Origin: JALYRV01 sp036675475
GTDB lineage: Bacteria > Acidobacteriota > Vicinamibacteria > Vicinamibacterales > SCN-69-37
Assembly (NCBI GenBank): GCA_036675475.1
Contig: JAKFEY010000020.1
Location: 1 to 64,000, forward strand
Direction of reading: 5' to 3'
DNA length: 64,000 nt
Shown here: piece by piece, positions 1 to 6,717 of the stretch
Layout of the letters: every line of letters begins with the position of its first letter
Numbering within the stretch: position 1 is the first letter of the stretch
Translations under genes and position numbers: made by a program
The notes under the pieces: generated by a model
The model's database searches: none
What the model saw: the letters and a program-made list of their open reading frames with translations, nothing else
Told to the model about the DNA's origin: nothing

Positions 1-1
1 C

Positions 2-244
2 GTCGCGGCCATCGCGAAGTGGTCGATGGCCGACGTGTTCGTGGTCGCGCTCTTCATCACGTATCTGGCGGCCGAAGCCACGCAGACGGTGCCGGGCCAG
101 CAGGGCAGCGCGCCGCTGCTGGCCTTCGACGCCACTTTCGGCCCCGGCTTCTACTGGTTCGCCGCCTACTGCCTGTTCTCGCTCGCGTCGCAGCAATACA
201 CCGCCCGCCTCGCGCGCGCCGCACAAAATGGGGACGGGTCTTAA
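2..244 (+). CDS. PqiA-like membrane protein, C-terminal fragment
   Basis: The gene begins before the window; the first in-frame codon is at base 2 and the stop TAA is at 242-244. The visible 80 residues carry the segment KWSMADVFVVALFITYL, characteristic of paraquat-inducible protein A-like inner-membrane proteins, followed by a second hydrophobic stretch near GFYWFAAYCLFSLA. The role of this family is envelope lipid or stress related and not settled. The last five residues, NGDGS, and the stop codon lie inside the 68-bp inverted repeat at 225-292, so the natural C-terminus seems to have been replaced by repeat sequence. Family assignment is from pattern recognition only. Confidence 0.55.
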   Translation, partial: VAAIAKWSMADVFVVALFITYLAAEATQTVPGQQGSAPLLAFDATFGPGFYWFAAYCLFSLASQQYTARLARAAQNGDGS

Positions 245-292
245 TTATTCACCCGTGATCGCCGGTGAATAATTAAGACCCGTCCCCATTTT
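225..292. repeat. 68-bp perfect inverted repeat between convergent genes
   Basis: Two perfect 29-bp arms (225-253 and 264-292) flank a 10-bp loop. Each arm begins at its outer end with AAAATGGGGACGGGTCTTAA. The left arm supplies the last codons and stop of the plus-strand gene, and the right arm does the same for mqnD on the minus strand, so both proteins end in NGDGS. As RNA it would form a very stable hairpin ending in a U-run, which could act as a bidirectional terminator. The look is that of a mobile or REP-like palindromic unit; no transposase is adjacent in this window. Confidence 0.9.
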
Positions 293-1103
293 TACGGTAC
301 GCGAAAATCGGCTCAGGCGACGCCGTGTAGCCGCCAGCGCGCTCGCTGAGCGCGACCAGCCGCTCGACCGCGGTTTCATCCAGATTCAGCGAGTAGTCGT
401 TGACGTAGAGATCGATATGCTGCTGCACGACGGCAGGCGCCATCTCCTGCGCGTGCGCGCGCACGAACGCCGCGCATCCCTCCGGATCGGCCCAGGCCTG
501 CCGCAGGCTCGCGCGAATCTCCTCGTCGACGGCGCGCGCCGTGTCCGCGCCGAGCGTGCGCCGGATCGCGATGGCGCCGAGCGGCAGCGGCCCCTGTATG
601 CGCTGCTCCCACACCTCGCCGAGATCCGCGAGCTTCACCAGCCCCTTGTCCGCGTAGGTGAAGCGGCCCTCGTGAATCAAAACGCCCGCGTCGACGTCAC
701 CCCGTAACACGGCGTCCTCGATCTGATCGAAGCGCATCGGCACCGTCTCGAACGTTCGCTCCTGCGCGCTTCGCGCTTCGGAGGGCGGGGCCAGCAGCGT
801 CAGCAGCAGTGCCGCCGTCGTCCGCTCGCCGGGAATCGCGATGCGGCCGCCGATGGCGCGCGCGCGCGCGGCCACCAGCAGCGGCCCCACGCCGAACCCG
901 GCCGCGCCGCCCGCGCGCAGCAGGGCGTAGTCGCGGCGGATGCGCCCGTACGCCGCCACGGAAATCTTCACGATGTCGAACGCGCCCTGTGCCGCGCCGC
1001 GATTGAGCGCCTCGACATCGTCCAGCACGAGCGCGTAGCGATCCGTCATCCCGTAGAAGATGAACGTGTCGTTCGGGCAGGGGGAAATCGCCAGCGTCAG
1101 CAT
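273..1103 (-). CDS. mqnD: 1,4-dihydroxy-6-naphthoate synthase
   Basis: MqnD acts late in the futalosine pathway to menaquinone, converting cyclic de-hypoxanthine futalosine into 1,4-dihydroxy-6-naphthoate. The 276-residue protein starts MLTLAISPCPNDTF, a hallmark N-terminus of the family, and contains GVLIHEGRFTY near residue 140; the His there (H144) corresponds to the catalytic base known in MqnD. The length is normal. The ATG at 1103-1101 overlaps the mqnB stop within ATGCTGA, implying translational coupling. A longer upstream reading frame exists but lies inside mqnB and is not plausible. The C-terminal NGDGS and stop come from the inverted repeat at 225-292. Confidence 0.93.
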   Translation of the reverse strand: MLTLAISPCPNDTFIFYGMTDRYALVLDDVEALNRGAAQGAFDIVKISVAAYGRIRRDYALLRAGGAAGFGVGPLLVAARARAIGGRIAIPGERTTAALLLTLLAPPSEARSAQERTFETVPMRFDQIEDAVLRGDVDAGVLIHEGRFTYADKGLVKLADLGEVWEQRIQGPLPLGAIAIRRTLGADTARAVDEEIRASLRQAWADPEGCAAFVRAHAQEMAPAVVQQHIDLYVNDYSLNLDETAVERLVALSERAGGYTASPEPIFAYRKNGDGS

Positions 1104-1726
1104 GCGCCCGACTCGATCCAGGCCGTGACGGCCTGCCGCGCCGCGGCCGCGGCCTCGTGCAGCCGCCAGCTCGCGCGATCGCGGCGGCCCACCGTGTTTG
1201 AAATGCCGCGCACTTCGCCGATCGGCACGCCCATCAGCGTCGCCACGTGCACGAGTGCCGCGCCTTCCATCGATTCCACCGCGCTGCCCGTGCGCGCGCA
1301 AATATCGGCCGCCTTCTCGTCGGTGCCCGTGCACGTCGCGCACGTCACGAACGGCACGCGGCGGTCGACCGGAAAGATCTGCAGGGGCAGCGTGTTGAAC
1401 AGGGGAGGCGTGCCGGCGACGACAGGGAACCCGAGTGCGTGCATGTCGAGAAAGCCATCAGGTGAGTCGGCGCCGAGGTCGCCGTAGGTCTCGCTCAGGG
1501 CGCACGCCACATCGCCTGGCTCGAGACCCGACGAGGGATACGCGCCGCCCACGCCGCAGATGATCACGGCATCCGCGCGCCGCTCGCTGAGGGCGCGCGT
1601 CAGGGCGAACGCGGCATTCACCGGGCCGACGCCCGTCTCCACGAGCCGCAGCGACACCCCCGCGACGTCGCGCGGCAGGCCCTCGCCTTCGAGCGGCGTC
1701 GAATAGCAGACGATCAGCGTCGTCAA
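1097..1726 (-). CDS. mqnB: Futalosine hydrolase
   Basis: This is a nucleoside-phosphorylase-fold enzyme that removes hypoxanthine from futalosine to give dehypoxanthine futalosine in menaquinone biosynthesis. Visible motifs are VETGVGPVNAAFALTRAL, ICGVGGAYPSSGL and SAVESMEGAALVHVA, the last being the purine/ribose-binding ESMEGA signature. I place the start at the TTG at 1726-1724, which overlaps the stop of the upstream gene in TTGA and gives a 209-residue protein of normal family length; the longer frame to 1918 would run through the upstream gene. It is followed by mqnD with a 7-nt overlap. Confidence 0.9.
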   Translation of the reverse strand: MTTLIVCYSTPLEGEGLPRDVAGVSLRLVETGVGPVNAAFALTRALSERRADAVIICGVGGAYPSSGLEPGDVACALSETYGDLGADSPDGFLDMHALGFPVVAGTPPLFNTLPLQIFPVDRRVPFVTCATCTGTDEKAADICARTGSAVESMEGAALVHVATLMGVPIGEVRGISNTVGRRDRASWRLHEAAAAARQAVTAWIESGAC

Positions 1727-2130
1727 TTCCAACCGTGTGATTTGCGCGTGAAGCGCGCCGGCAGCGCCGGCTTCTTCTCGGGCTCCGGCCCTTCCTCGCC
1801 CGAGGCTTCGGCGATTTCCTTCTCGAGCTCCTCGTCGTTCGGCAGCCCCGCCAGCTGATCGAGGAACTGCACCGACTGCTGCGACGGAATCTCGATCTTC
1901 CGCCCGCACGACTTGCACTGCACCTCATCGTCGAGCCGCAGCAGATAGTCGCGCAGCTTCGCGAACTTCTCGCGGTCGCGCTCGTCGGCGCCGGCGGGCA
2001 GCCGGTCCTTCTTCGAGCGCCGCATCCACCGGATGTTGTACGTGTCGGTGCGGCGGCACTTGTTGCACATCAGCCGCCCCGGCCGGGTTTCCGGTTTCTC
2101 CGTGAAGAACGCGCGTTCGTCGAGGGCCAT
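1723..2130 (-). CDS. Zinc-ribbon protein of unknown function
   Basis: The 135-residue protein has two CxxC pairs (CNKC about residue 22 and CKSC about residue 97) that would bind one zinc ion. Between them is a basic segment (RWMRRSKKDR), and after them an acidic Glu-rich region and a basic end. I do not recognise a named family. It is the first gene of a three-gene unit with mqnB and mqnD, joined to mqnB by a TTGA overlap, so it may be co-regulated with menaquinone synthesis. The divergent monooxygenase gene begins 25 bp away. Confidence 0.75.
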   Translation of the reverse strand: MALDERAFFTEKPETRPGRLMCNKCRRTDTYNIRWMRRSKKDRLPAGADERDREKFAKLRDYLLRLDDEVQCKSCGRKIEIPSQQSVQFLDQLAGLPNDEELEKEIAEASGEEGPEPEKKPALPARFTRKSHGWN

Positions 2131-2155
2131 GCCCCAATGGTAGCAATAATGGGGG

Positions 2156-3142
2156 ATGGTTCCGCTCTCCGTGCTCGATCTCGTGCCCGTCGTCGAAGGC
2201 GCCTCCCCGCGCGACGCGCTCGCCCACAGCCTCGACCTGGCGCGGCACGCCGAGCGGCTCGGTTACCGCCGCTTCTGGGTGGCTGAGCATCACAACATGC
2301 CCGCCATCGCCAGCGCGGCCACGTCCGTGGTCATCGGCTATCTGGCGGGCGGCACGTCGACGATCCGCATCGGCTCGGGCGGCATCATGCTGCCGAATCA
2401 CGCGCCCATGGTGATTGCCGAGCAGTTCGGCACGCTCGAGTCGCTCTATCCAGGCCGCATCGATCTCGGCCTGGGCCGCGCGCCGGGCACCGACGACAAG
2501 ACCATCCGCGCGCTGCGCCGCAATCCCGAAGACGCCGCCCACTTTCCGCAGGACGTGCAGGAGCTGCAGGCCTTTCTCGCGCCGGTGGCCGACGGCCAGC
2601 GCATCCAGGCCGTGCCGGGCGGCGGCCTCAACATTCCGATCTGGATTCTTGGCTCGAGCACCTACGGCGCGCAGCTTGCCGCCATGCTCGGCCTGCCGTA
2701 CGCCTTCGCCTCGCACTTCGCGCCCGACATGCTGATGCACGCGCTCGCCATCTATCGCGCGCGCTTCACGCCCTCGGCACAGATCGAGCGCCCCTATGCC
2801 ATGCCCACCATCAACATCGTCGCCGCCGAGACGGACGCCGAAGCGCGCCGCCAGTTCACGACGATTCAGCAGGCCTTCGCCAACATCGGGCGCGGACGTC
2901 CCGCGCTGATCAAGCCGCCCATCGACGACATCGACACGTTCTGGAGTCCGGAGGAGAAAGCACGCGCGTCGCACATGCTCACGTACTCAATCGTGGGCGG
3001 CCCCGCCACGGTGCGCGATGAACTGCGGAAGTTCATCGACGCGACGCAGGCCGACGAGCTGATGATCGTGGCCACGCTGCACGATCACGCCGCGCGCGTG
3101 CGCTCGTACGAGATCGTCGCCGAAGCCGCGTCGACGACGTAG
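2156..3142 (+). CDS. Luciferase-like flavin-dependent monooxygenase (MsnO8 type)
   Basis: This is a 328-residue bacterial-luciferase-fold (LLM class) oxidoreductase, predicted to use reduced FMN or F420 and oxygen. The sequence opens with LSVLDLVPV, and carries RFWVAEHHNMPAIASA and IRIGSGGIMLPNHAP, both typical of the single-component LLM/MsnO8 subgroup. The substrate cannot be predicted. The ATG follows AATAAT by 5 nt, suggesting a leaderless transcript. It is divergent from the zinc-ribbon/mqn operon. Confidence 0.85.
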   Translation: MVPLSVLDLVPVVEGASPRDALAHSLDLARHAERLGYRRFWVAEHHNMPAIASAATSVVIGYLAGGTSTIRIGSGGIMLPNHAPMVIAEQFGTLESLYPGRIDLGLGRAPGTDDKTIRALRRNPEDAAHFPQDVQELQAFLAPVADGQRIQAVPGGGLNIPIWILGSSTYGAQLAAMLGLPYAFASHFAPDMLMHALAIYRARFTPSAQIERPYAMPTINIVAAETDAEARRQFTTIQQAFANIGRGRPALIKPPIDDIDTFWSPEEKARASHMLTYSIVGGPATVRDELRKFIDATQADELMIVATLHDHAARVRSYEIVAEAASTT

Positions 3143-3162
3143 CGGTGAACTGGCAGGAAGCG

Positions 3163-3384
3163 CTAGCCGCGGGAGCCCGCATCGCCGCGACCGCGACGGC
3201 CGGCGCTCTGGTCCCCGGTGATGCCGCCGATGATGCGGCAGTCATCGTCGATGCGGAGATGCCGCTCGAGGCCCTCGCGCGCCGCCCGTGAGGCCTCGGC
3301 GGCCTCACGCATGGCTGCGCGCGCCAGGGCCACCAGGGGCCTGGCATCACCGTGATCCCGGAGGGCGCGGCGGCGCGGAGCCAT
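3163..3384 (-). CDS. Small hypothetical protein
   Basis: This short frame of 73 residues from ATG 3384 (89 from an upstream GTG at 3432) has an Arg/Ala-rich helix-prone centre (ALARAAMREAAEAS) and the hydrophilic segment HLRIDDDCRIIGGI. I recognise no family. It fills the only gap of about 300 bp in this part of the window and reads away from the response regulator. There is no clear ribosome-binding site. It could be spurious, because GC-rich sequence commonly yields frames this size. Confidence 0.3.
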   Translation of the reverse strand: MAPRRRALRDHGDARPLVALARAAMREAAEASRAAREGLERHLRIDDDCRIIGGITGDQSAGRRGRGDAGSRG

Positions 3385-3405
3385 TGCTTTGGAAATAGCA
3401 ACGCT

Positions 3406-3421
3406 CGTACCCAACGGTACG
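3406..3421. promoter_or_regulatory. Small palindrome upstream of hypothetical gene
   Basis: CGTACC and GGTACG are perfect 6-bp arms around a CAAC loop, about 20 bp upstream of the ATG at 3384. It may be an operator or a chance hairpin; no function is known. Confidence 0.25.
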
Positions 3422-3452
3422 GGAATGAACACTTACAGAGAGATGGCTGAGC

Positions 3453-3839
3453 TTAGGACGCAGGATGCGCGCCGGGCGGCGCGATCTTCTTGACGGCTTC
3501 GAGCAGGTCGTTGGCCTCGAACGGCTTGTGGAACACCACGTCGGCGACGACGTGCACGTTGCCTCGCGAGAGGGCCGTAATCACGATGCGCGGCGTGTTC
3601 CGCAGGTCGGGATCGGTTTCGATGTACTTCAGGAACTCGGTGCCCGAGACGTTGGGCAGCAGCAGATCCACCACCATCAGCCGCGGCCGCACCCCGCGCA
3701 TCAGCAGGTCGAGCGCCTGCTGGCCATCGTCGGCGGTCAGCACCGAATAGCCCGCGCGGGTGAACAACTCGAACAGGGCTGCCCGGGTGTCGCGGTCGTC
3801 TTCGACCAGCAAGAGTCGGCGTCGGCTCGGCATCGGCAT
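3453..3839 (-). CDS. Single-domain response regulator (CheY-like)
   Basis: A stand-alone receiver domain of about 128 residues with every phosphorylation-site residue: acidic pocket E13-D14-D15, phospho-acceptor D58 in VVDLLLP, T88 in VITALS, and K105 in FHKPF. There is no output domain, so it probably works by protein contact or phosphotransfer from an unlinked kinase. I chose ATG 3839; in-frame alternatives are GTG 3851 and ATG 3833. Only 21 bp separate it from the divergent Yip1 gene, and that gap contains a 12-bp palindrome. Confidence 0.88.
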   Translation of the reverse strand: MPMPSRRRLLLVEDDRDTRAALFELFTRAGYSVLTADDGQQALDLLMRGVRPRLMVVDLLLPNVSGTEFLKYIETDPDLRNTPRIVITALSRGNVHVVADVVFHKPFEANDLLEAVKKIAPPGAHPAS

Positions 3840-3841
3840 CT

Positions 3842-3853
3842 GAGTGTACACTC
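3842..3853. promoter_or_regulatory. Palindrome and -10 element between divergent genes
   Basis: GAGTGTACACTC is a perfect 12-bp palindrome filling most of the gap between the response regulator and the Yip1 gene. Within it TACACT (3847-3852) could be the -10 of a leaderless Yip1 transcript, 8 nt before the ATG at 3861. The palindrome may be a shared operator. Confidence 0.4.
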
Positions 3854-3860
3854 TGCCCCC

Positions 3861-4454
3861 ATGAACCTCATCGACCGCGCCAAGAATATCCTGGTGACGC
3901 CCGCCACCGAGTGGCCGGTGGTTGCCGCCGAATCCACGTCGACCGGCACCATCCTGACCGGATACGTGCTGCCGCTGGCGGCCGTCAGTGCCATCGCCGC
4001 GTTTATCGGTTCGGTCATCGTCGGCTACGGCATGCCGGGCATCGGCAGCTATCGCGTGCCCGTGACCACCGGCATCGTCGTGGCGATCTGGTCCGTGATC
4101 ACCGCCATCGCCGGGTGCTTCCTGATTGGCCTGATCGTCAGCGCGCTCGCGCCCACGTTCGGCGGGCAGAAGAGCGAGCTGCAGGGCCTGAAGGTGGCGG
4201 CGTATTCGTTCACGCCGATCTGGATCGCGGGCATCCTGCGCATCATTCCGGTGCTCGGCATCCTCGGCCTGATTGGCGCCATCTACGCCGTCTATCTGCT
4301 GTATCTCGGGCTGCAGCTGGTGATGAAGGCGCCGCAGGACAAGGCGGTGGTCTACACGCTGGCGGTGGTGGCGCTGGCCTTTGTCGCGATGTTCATCCTC
4401 ACGGCCATCCTCGGCCTGTTCGTGGGCGGGATGTACGTCGCCGGCGTCGTGTAG
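3861..4454 (+). CDS. Yip1-domain membrane protein
   Basis: The 197-residue protein has an N-terminus MNLIDRAKNILVTPATEWPVVA typical of bacterial Yip1-domain proteins, then about five hydrophobic segments (near residues 30-55, 70-95, 115-140, 140-155 and 170-195). It is predicted to be an inner-membrane protein; the function of bacterial Yip1 proteins is unknown. The ATG is chosen because the longer frame would run through the divergent response regulator. GH43 follows after 14 bp and may be co-transcribed. Confidence 0.8.
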   Translation: MNLIDRAKNILVTPATEWPVVAAESTSTGTILTGYVLPLAAVSAIAAFIGSVIVGYGMPGIGSYRVPVTTGIVVAIWSVITAIAGCFLIGLIVSALAPTFGGQKSELQGLKVAAYSFTPIWIAGILRIIPVLGILGLIGAIYAVYLLYLGLQLVMKAPQDKAVVYTLAVVALAFVAMFILTAILGLFVGGMYVAGVV

Positions 4455-4468
4455 ACGGGTTGCACGCG

Positions 4469-5449
4469 ATGCGGCGCCTGATTCGGATTGTGCTCGCCGG
4501 CAGCCTGGCGTGCGCGGCCACGGCCGCGCTGATGGGGCAGGCCCGCGCCGGCAACCCGGTGTTTCCCGGCTGGTATGCGGATCCCGAAGCGCATGTCTTC
4601 GAGGATCGCTACTGGATCTATCCCACCTACTCCGCGCCGTATGACGAGCAGCTGCACATGGACGCGTTCTCGTCGCCGGATCTGGTGACGTGGACGAAGC
4701 ATCCGCGCATTCTCGCGGCGGCGGATGTGCCGTGGGCGCGGCGCGCGATGTGGGCGCCGTCGATCGTGCAGAAGGACGGCTGGTATTACCTGTTCTTCGG
4801 CGCCAACGACATTCAGAACGACCAGCAGGTGGGCGGCATCGGCGTGGCGCGCGCGCGGCGGCCGGACGGGCCGTTCACGGACTATCTCGGCAAGCCGCTG
4901 ATCGATCGCTTTCACAACGGCGCGCAGCCGATCGATCAGTACGTGTTCAAGGACGCCGACGGCTCGTACTACATCGTCTATGGCGGCTGGCGGCACTGCA
5001 ACATCGCGAAGCTGAACGCGGACTTCACCGGCTTCGTGCCGTTTGCCGACGGGACGGTCTTCAAGGAGATCACGCCGCGCGGCTACGTCGAGGGCGCGTT
5101 CATGATGTTGAAGGACGGGAAGTACTACTTCATGTGGTCAGAAGGCGGATGGACGGGCCCGAACTACGCGGTGGCGTATGCGATTGGCACGTCGCCGTTC
5201 GGCCCGTTCGAGCGCGCCGGCACCATCCTGAAGCAGGACCCGGCGATTGCGACCGGCTCGGGCCATCACTCGGTGGTGCAGTCACCGCGCTCGGGGAAGT
5301 CCTACATCGTCTATCACCGCCGTCCGCTCGGTGAGACGGATCGCAATCATCGCGTCGTGGCGATCGACGAGCTGCGGTTCGATGAGAACGGGCACATCGT
5401 GCCCGTGGTTCTGACCAAGGAAGGCGTGGCCGCGGATCCGTTACGCTGA
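4469..5449 (+). CDS. Secreted glycoside hydrolase family 43
   Basis: This is a five-bladed-propeller GH43 enzyme expected to release arabinose or xylose from plant polysaccharides (arabinanase, xylosidase or arabinofuranosidase). An N-terminal hydrophobic signal ends near ARA-G. The catalytic set is visible: general base D38 in YADPEAHVF, pKa-tuning D156 in PIDQYVF, and general acid E208 in YVEGAFM. The 326 residues contain no attached binding module. The 3' end overlaps the small membrane gene on the other strand by 9 bp. The exact substrate cannot be told. Confidence 0.9.
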   Translation: MRRLIRIVLAGSLACAATAALMGQARAGNPVFPGWYADPEAHVFEDRYWIYPTYSAPYDEQLHMDAFSSPDLVTWTKHPRILAAADVPWARRAMWAPSIVQKDGWYYLFFGANDIQNDQQVGGIGVARARRPDGPFTDYLGKPLIDRFHNGAQPIDQYVFKDADGSYYIVYGGWRHCNIAKLNADFTGFVPFADGTVFKEITPRGYVEGAFMMLKDGKYYFMWSEGGWTGPNYAVAYAIGTSPFGPFERAGTILKQDPAIATGSGHHSVVQSPRSGKSYIVYHRRPLGETDRNHRVVAIDELRFDENGHIVPVVLTKEGVAADPLR

Positions 5450-5596
5450 GCGTTTCTTGTGCTCGATTTTCTCGAGTGTGACGTCGGCTGACGCGCCGCG
5501 GATGTGATGCACGGCGATGCCGACGCCGATCACGAAGGACATGAAACACGCCACGAACAGCACGGCGACTTCGGCGAGTACTCGAACGAGGCCCAT
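5441..5596 (-). CDS. Small single-pass membrane protein
   Basis: A 51-residue protein with one transmembrane helix (LAEVAVLFVACFMSFVIGVG) and a short charged tail ending EKIEHKKRSA. I chose ATG 5596 because GGAGGT lies 6 nt upstream; a longer frame from 5623 lacks such a site. I know of no family. It overlaps the end of the GH43 gene convergently by 9 bp. Confidence 0.6.
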   Translation of the reverse strand: MGLVRVLAEVAVLFVACFMSFVIGVGIAVHHIRGASADVTLEKIEHKKRSA

Positions 5597-5672
5597 ACAG
5601 CACCTCCAGGTGAAGAAGGGCACTATACACCCTCAGGAGTACCGTAAAGCTCGGCCGTGCGGGCGGCGGTAG

Positions 5673-5736
5673 CGCAGGCCTTCAGGCCTGCGGTCAGCCT
5701 CAGGTCTGCGGTCAGCCTCAGGCCCGCGGTCAGGCC
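5673..5736. repeat. TC-centred palindrome plus 18-bp tandem repeats
   Basis: CGCAGGCCT-TC-AGGCCTGCG (5673-5692) is a perfect palindrome preceded by GGTAG. It runs into three degenerate 18-bp direct repeats starting at 5682, 5700 and 5718. The array ends inside the 3' end of the YaeQ gene and supplies its last codons and stop. It belongs to the dispersed palindrome family also seen at 14886, 16598, 18360, 21454, 40980, 48865 and 55841. Confidence 0.8.
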
Positions 5737-6272
5737 TGCAACGCCAGCCTGGTGACGCCGCCGGTGAGATTCTCGGCGCCGATCGAGATGTACAGTTCCC
5801 GCTCGTTGATGGATACGGCGAACGCGAGACGGCGTTCGAGCCGGTCCGACAGCGCCGTAATCAGCGGACGGTCCAACGCGTACAGCTCCAGCGCCTCGGC
5901 GCGGTGGATCCGCTCGCCGGTGAGCTGCCGCAGCCACTGCGCGGCATCTTTGTGGGTGTAGACGATGACGCGGGGCGCGGCCTTCGACGCCTTATGCAGC
6001 CGGGCCGCGTCAGGGGCGCCGATGTCGATCCATGTCGTGATGCGGCCCGTGAGATCGCGCACCGCGATTGCGGGCTCGTCGGGATCTGACACGCCCCGCG
6101 AAAACTCGATGCCGGGAGCGAACTCCAGCAGATACGCCAGGACGCGCGCGACGAGATAGTCGCGCGATTCAGACGGATGCTGCGCCACGCGCAGCGCAAG
6201 CGTCTCGTAGACATGCCGGTCGCTGTCGGCCAGCTCGATGTCGAAGTTGTAAATCGTCGCGGTGAGCGCCAT
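5730..6272 (-). CDS. yaeQ: YaeQ family protein
   Basis: The 180-residue protein matches YaeQ: it starts MALTATIYNFDIELADSDRH, then has LRVAQHPSES, EFSRGVSDPDEPAI and TWIDIGAPDAARLHKAS. YaeQ proteins have a PD-(D/E)XK nuclease-like fold, but their biological role is unresolved (the E. coli protein was linked to RfaH suppression). The ATG at 6272 is the clear family start. The last residues, LALQA, and the stop are encoded by the repeat at 5673-5736. Confidence 0.9.
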   Translation of the reverse strand: MALTATIYNFDIELADSDRHVYETLALRVAQHPSESRDYLVARVLAYLLEFAPGIEFSRGVSDPDEPAIAVRDLTGRITTWIDIGAPDAARLHKASKAAPRVIVYTHKDAAQWLRQLTGERIHRAEALELYALDRPLITALSDRLERRLAFAVSINERELYISIGAENLTGGVTRLALQA

Positions 6273-6315
6273 CGGTGCCGCAACGATATCAGCTGTTGAC
6301 ATGCCGCTGGCCAGA

Positions 6316-6349
6316 GTGTTACAGATCGTAACGTGACAAGCCGTAACAC
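6316..6349. promoter_or_regulatory. Probable BlaI-type operator
   Basis: GTTAC-AGATC-GTAAC (6318-6332) is an inverted repeat, nested in a wider GTGTTAC (6316-6322) / GTAACAC (6343-6349) pair. It sits over the GTG start of the BlaI gene. BlaI/MecI repressors bind TACA/TGTA-type dyads and autoregulate, so this is the likely operator. Confidence 0.55.
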
Positions 6350-6707
6350 ACCGCTGACCGATCTGCAGCAGGCGATTCTCGAGGTGCTCTGGAAGGCGGG
6401 TCCCTCGACGGCCGAACAGGTGCGCGCGGCGCTCGCTCCCGGGCGAAAGCTCAAGGACTCGACCATCCGCACGCTGCTGCGCCGGCTGGAGCATCGTGAC
6501 TACCTGACGCACACAGTCGACGGGAAGGTGTTCGTCTATCGCGCCTCGGTGCCCCCGCGCAGCCACGCCGCCCGTTCCGTTCAGCAGATCATCGAGCGCT
6601 TCTGGGCGGGATCGGCCGAACAGTTCCTCGCCGGCATGGTGGATGCGAAGGTGCTGACGCCGGCACAGATTCGCAGGCTTGCCGGCAAAATCAAGGACCG
6701 CAAATAG
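6333..6707 (+). CDS. BlaI/MecI-type transcriptional repressor
   Basis: A 124-residue winged-helix repressor. LTDLQQAILEVLWKAGPSTAEQV, LKDSTIRTLLRRLEHRDYLTH and KVFVYRA are the typical helix-turn-helix and wing motifs. The family represses its own operon until cleaved by the partner M56 protease. The start is GTG 6333, lying within a dyad that is probably its own operator. The stop TAG overlaps the AGGAGG ribosome-binding site of the next gene, so the two form an operon. The partner's sensor is atypical, so the signal is probably not beta-lactam. Confidence 0.92.
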   Translation: MTSRNTPLTDLQQAILEVLWKAGPSTAEQVRAALAPGRKLKDSTIRTLLRRLEHRDYLTHTVDGKVFVYRASVPPRSHAARSVQQIIERFWAGSAEQFLAGMVDAKVLTPAQIRRLAGKIKDRK

Positions 6708-6717
6708 GAGGCTGCCG

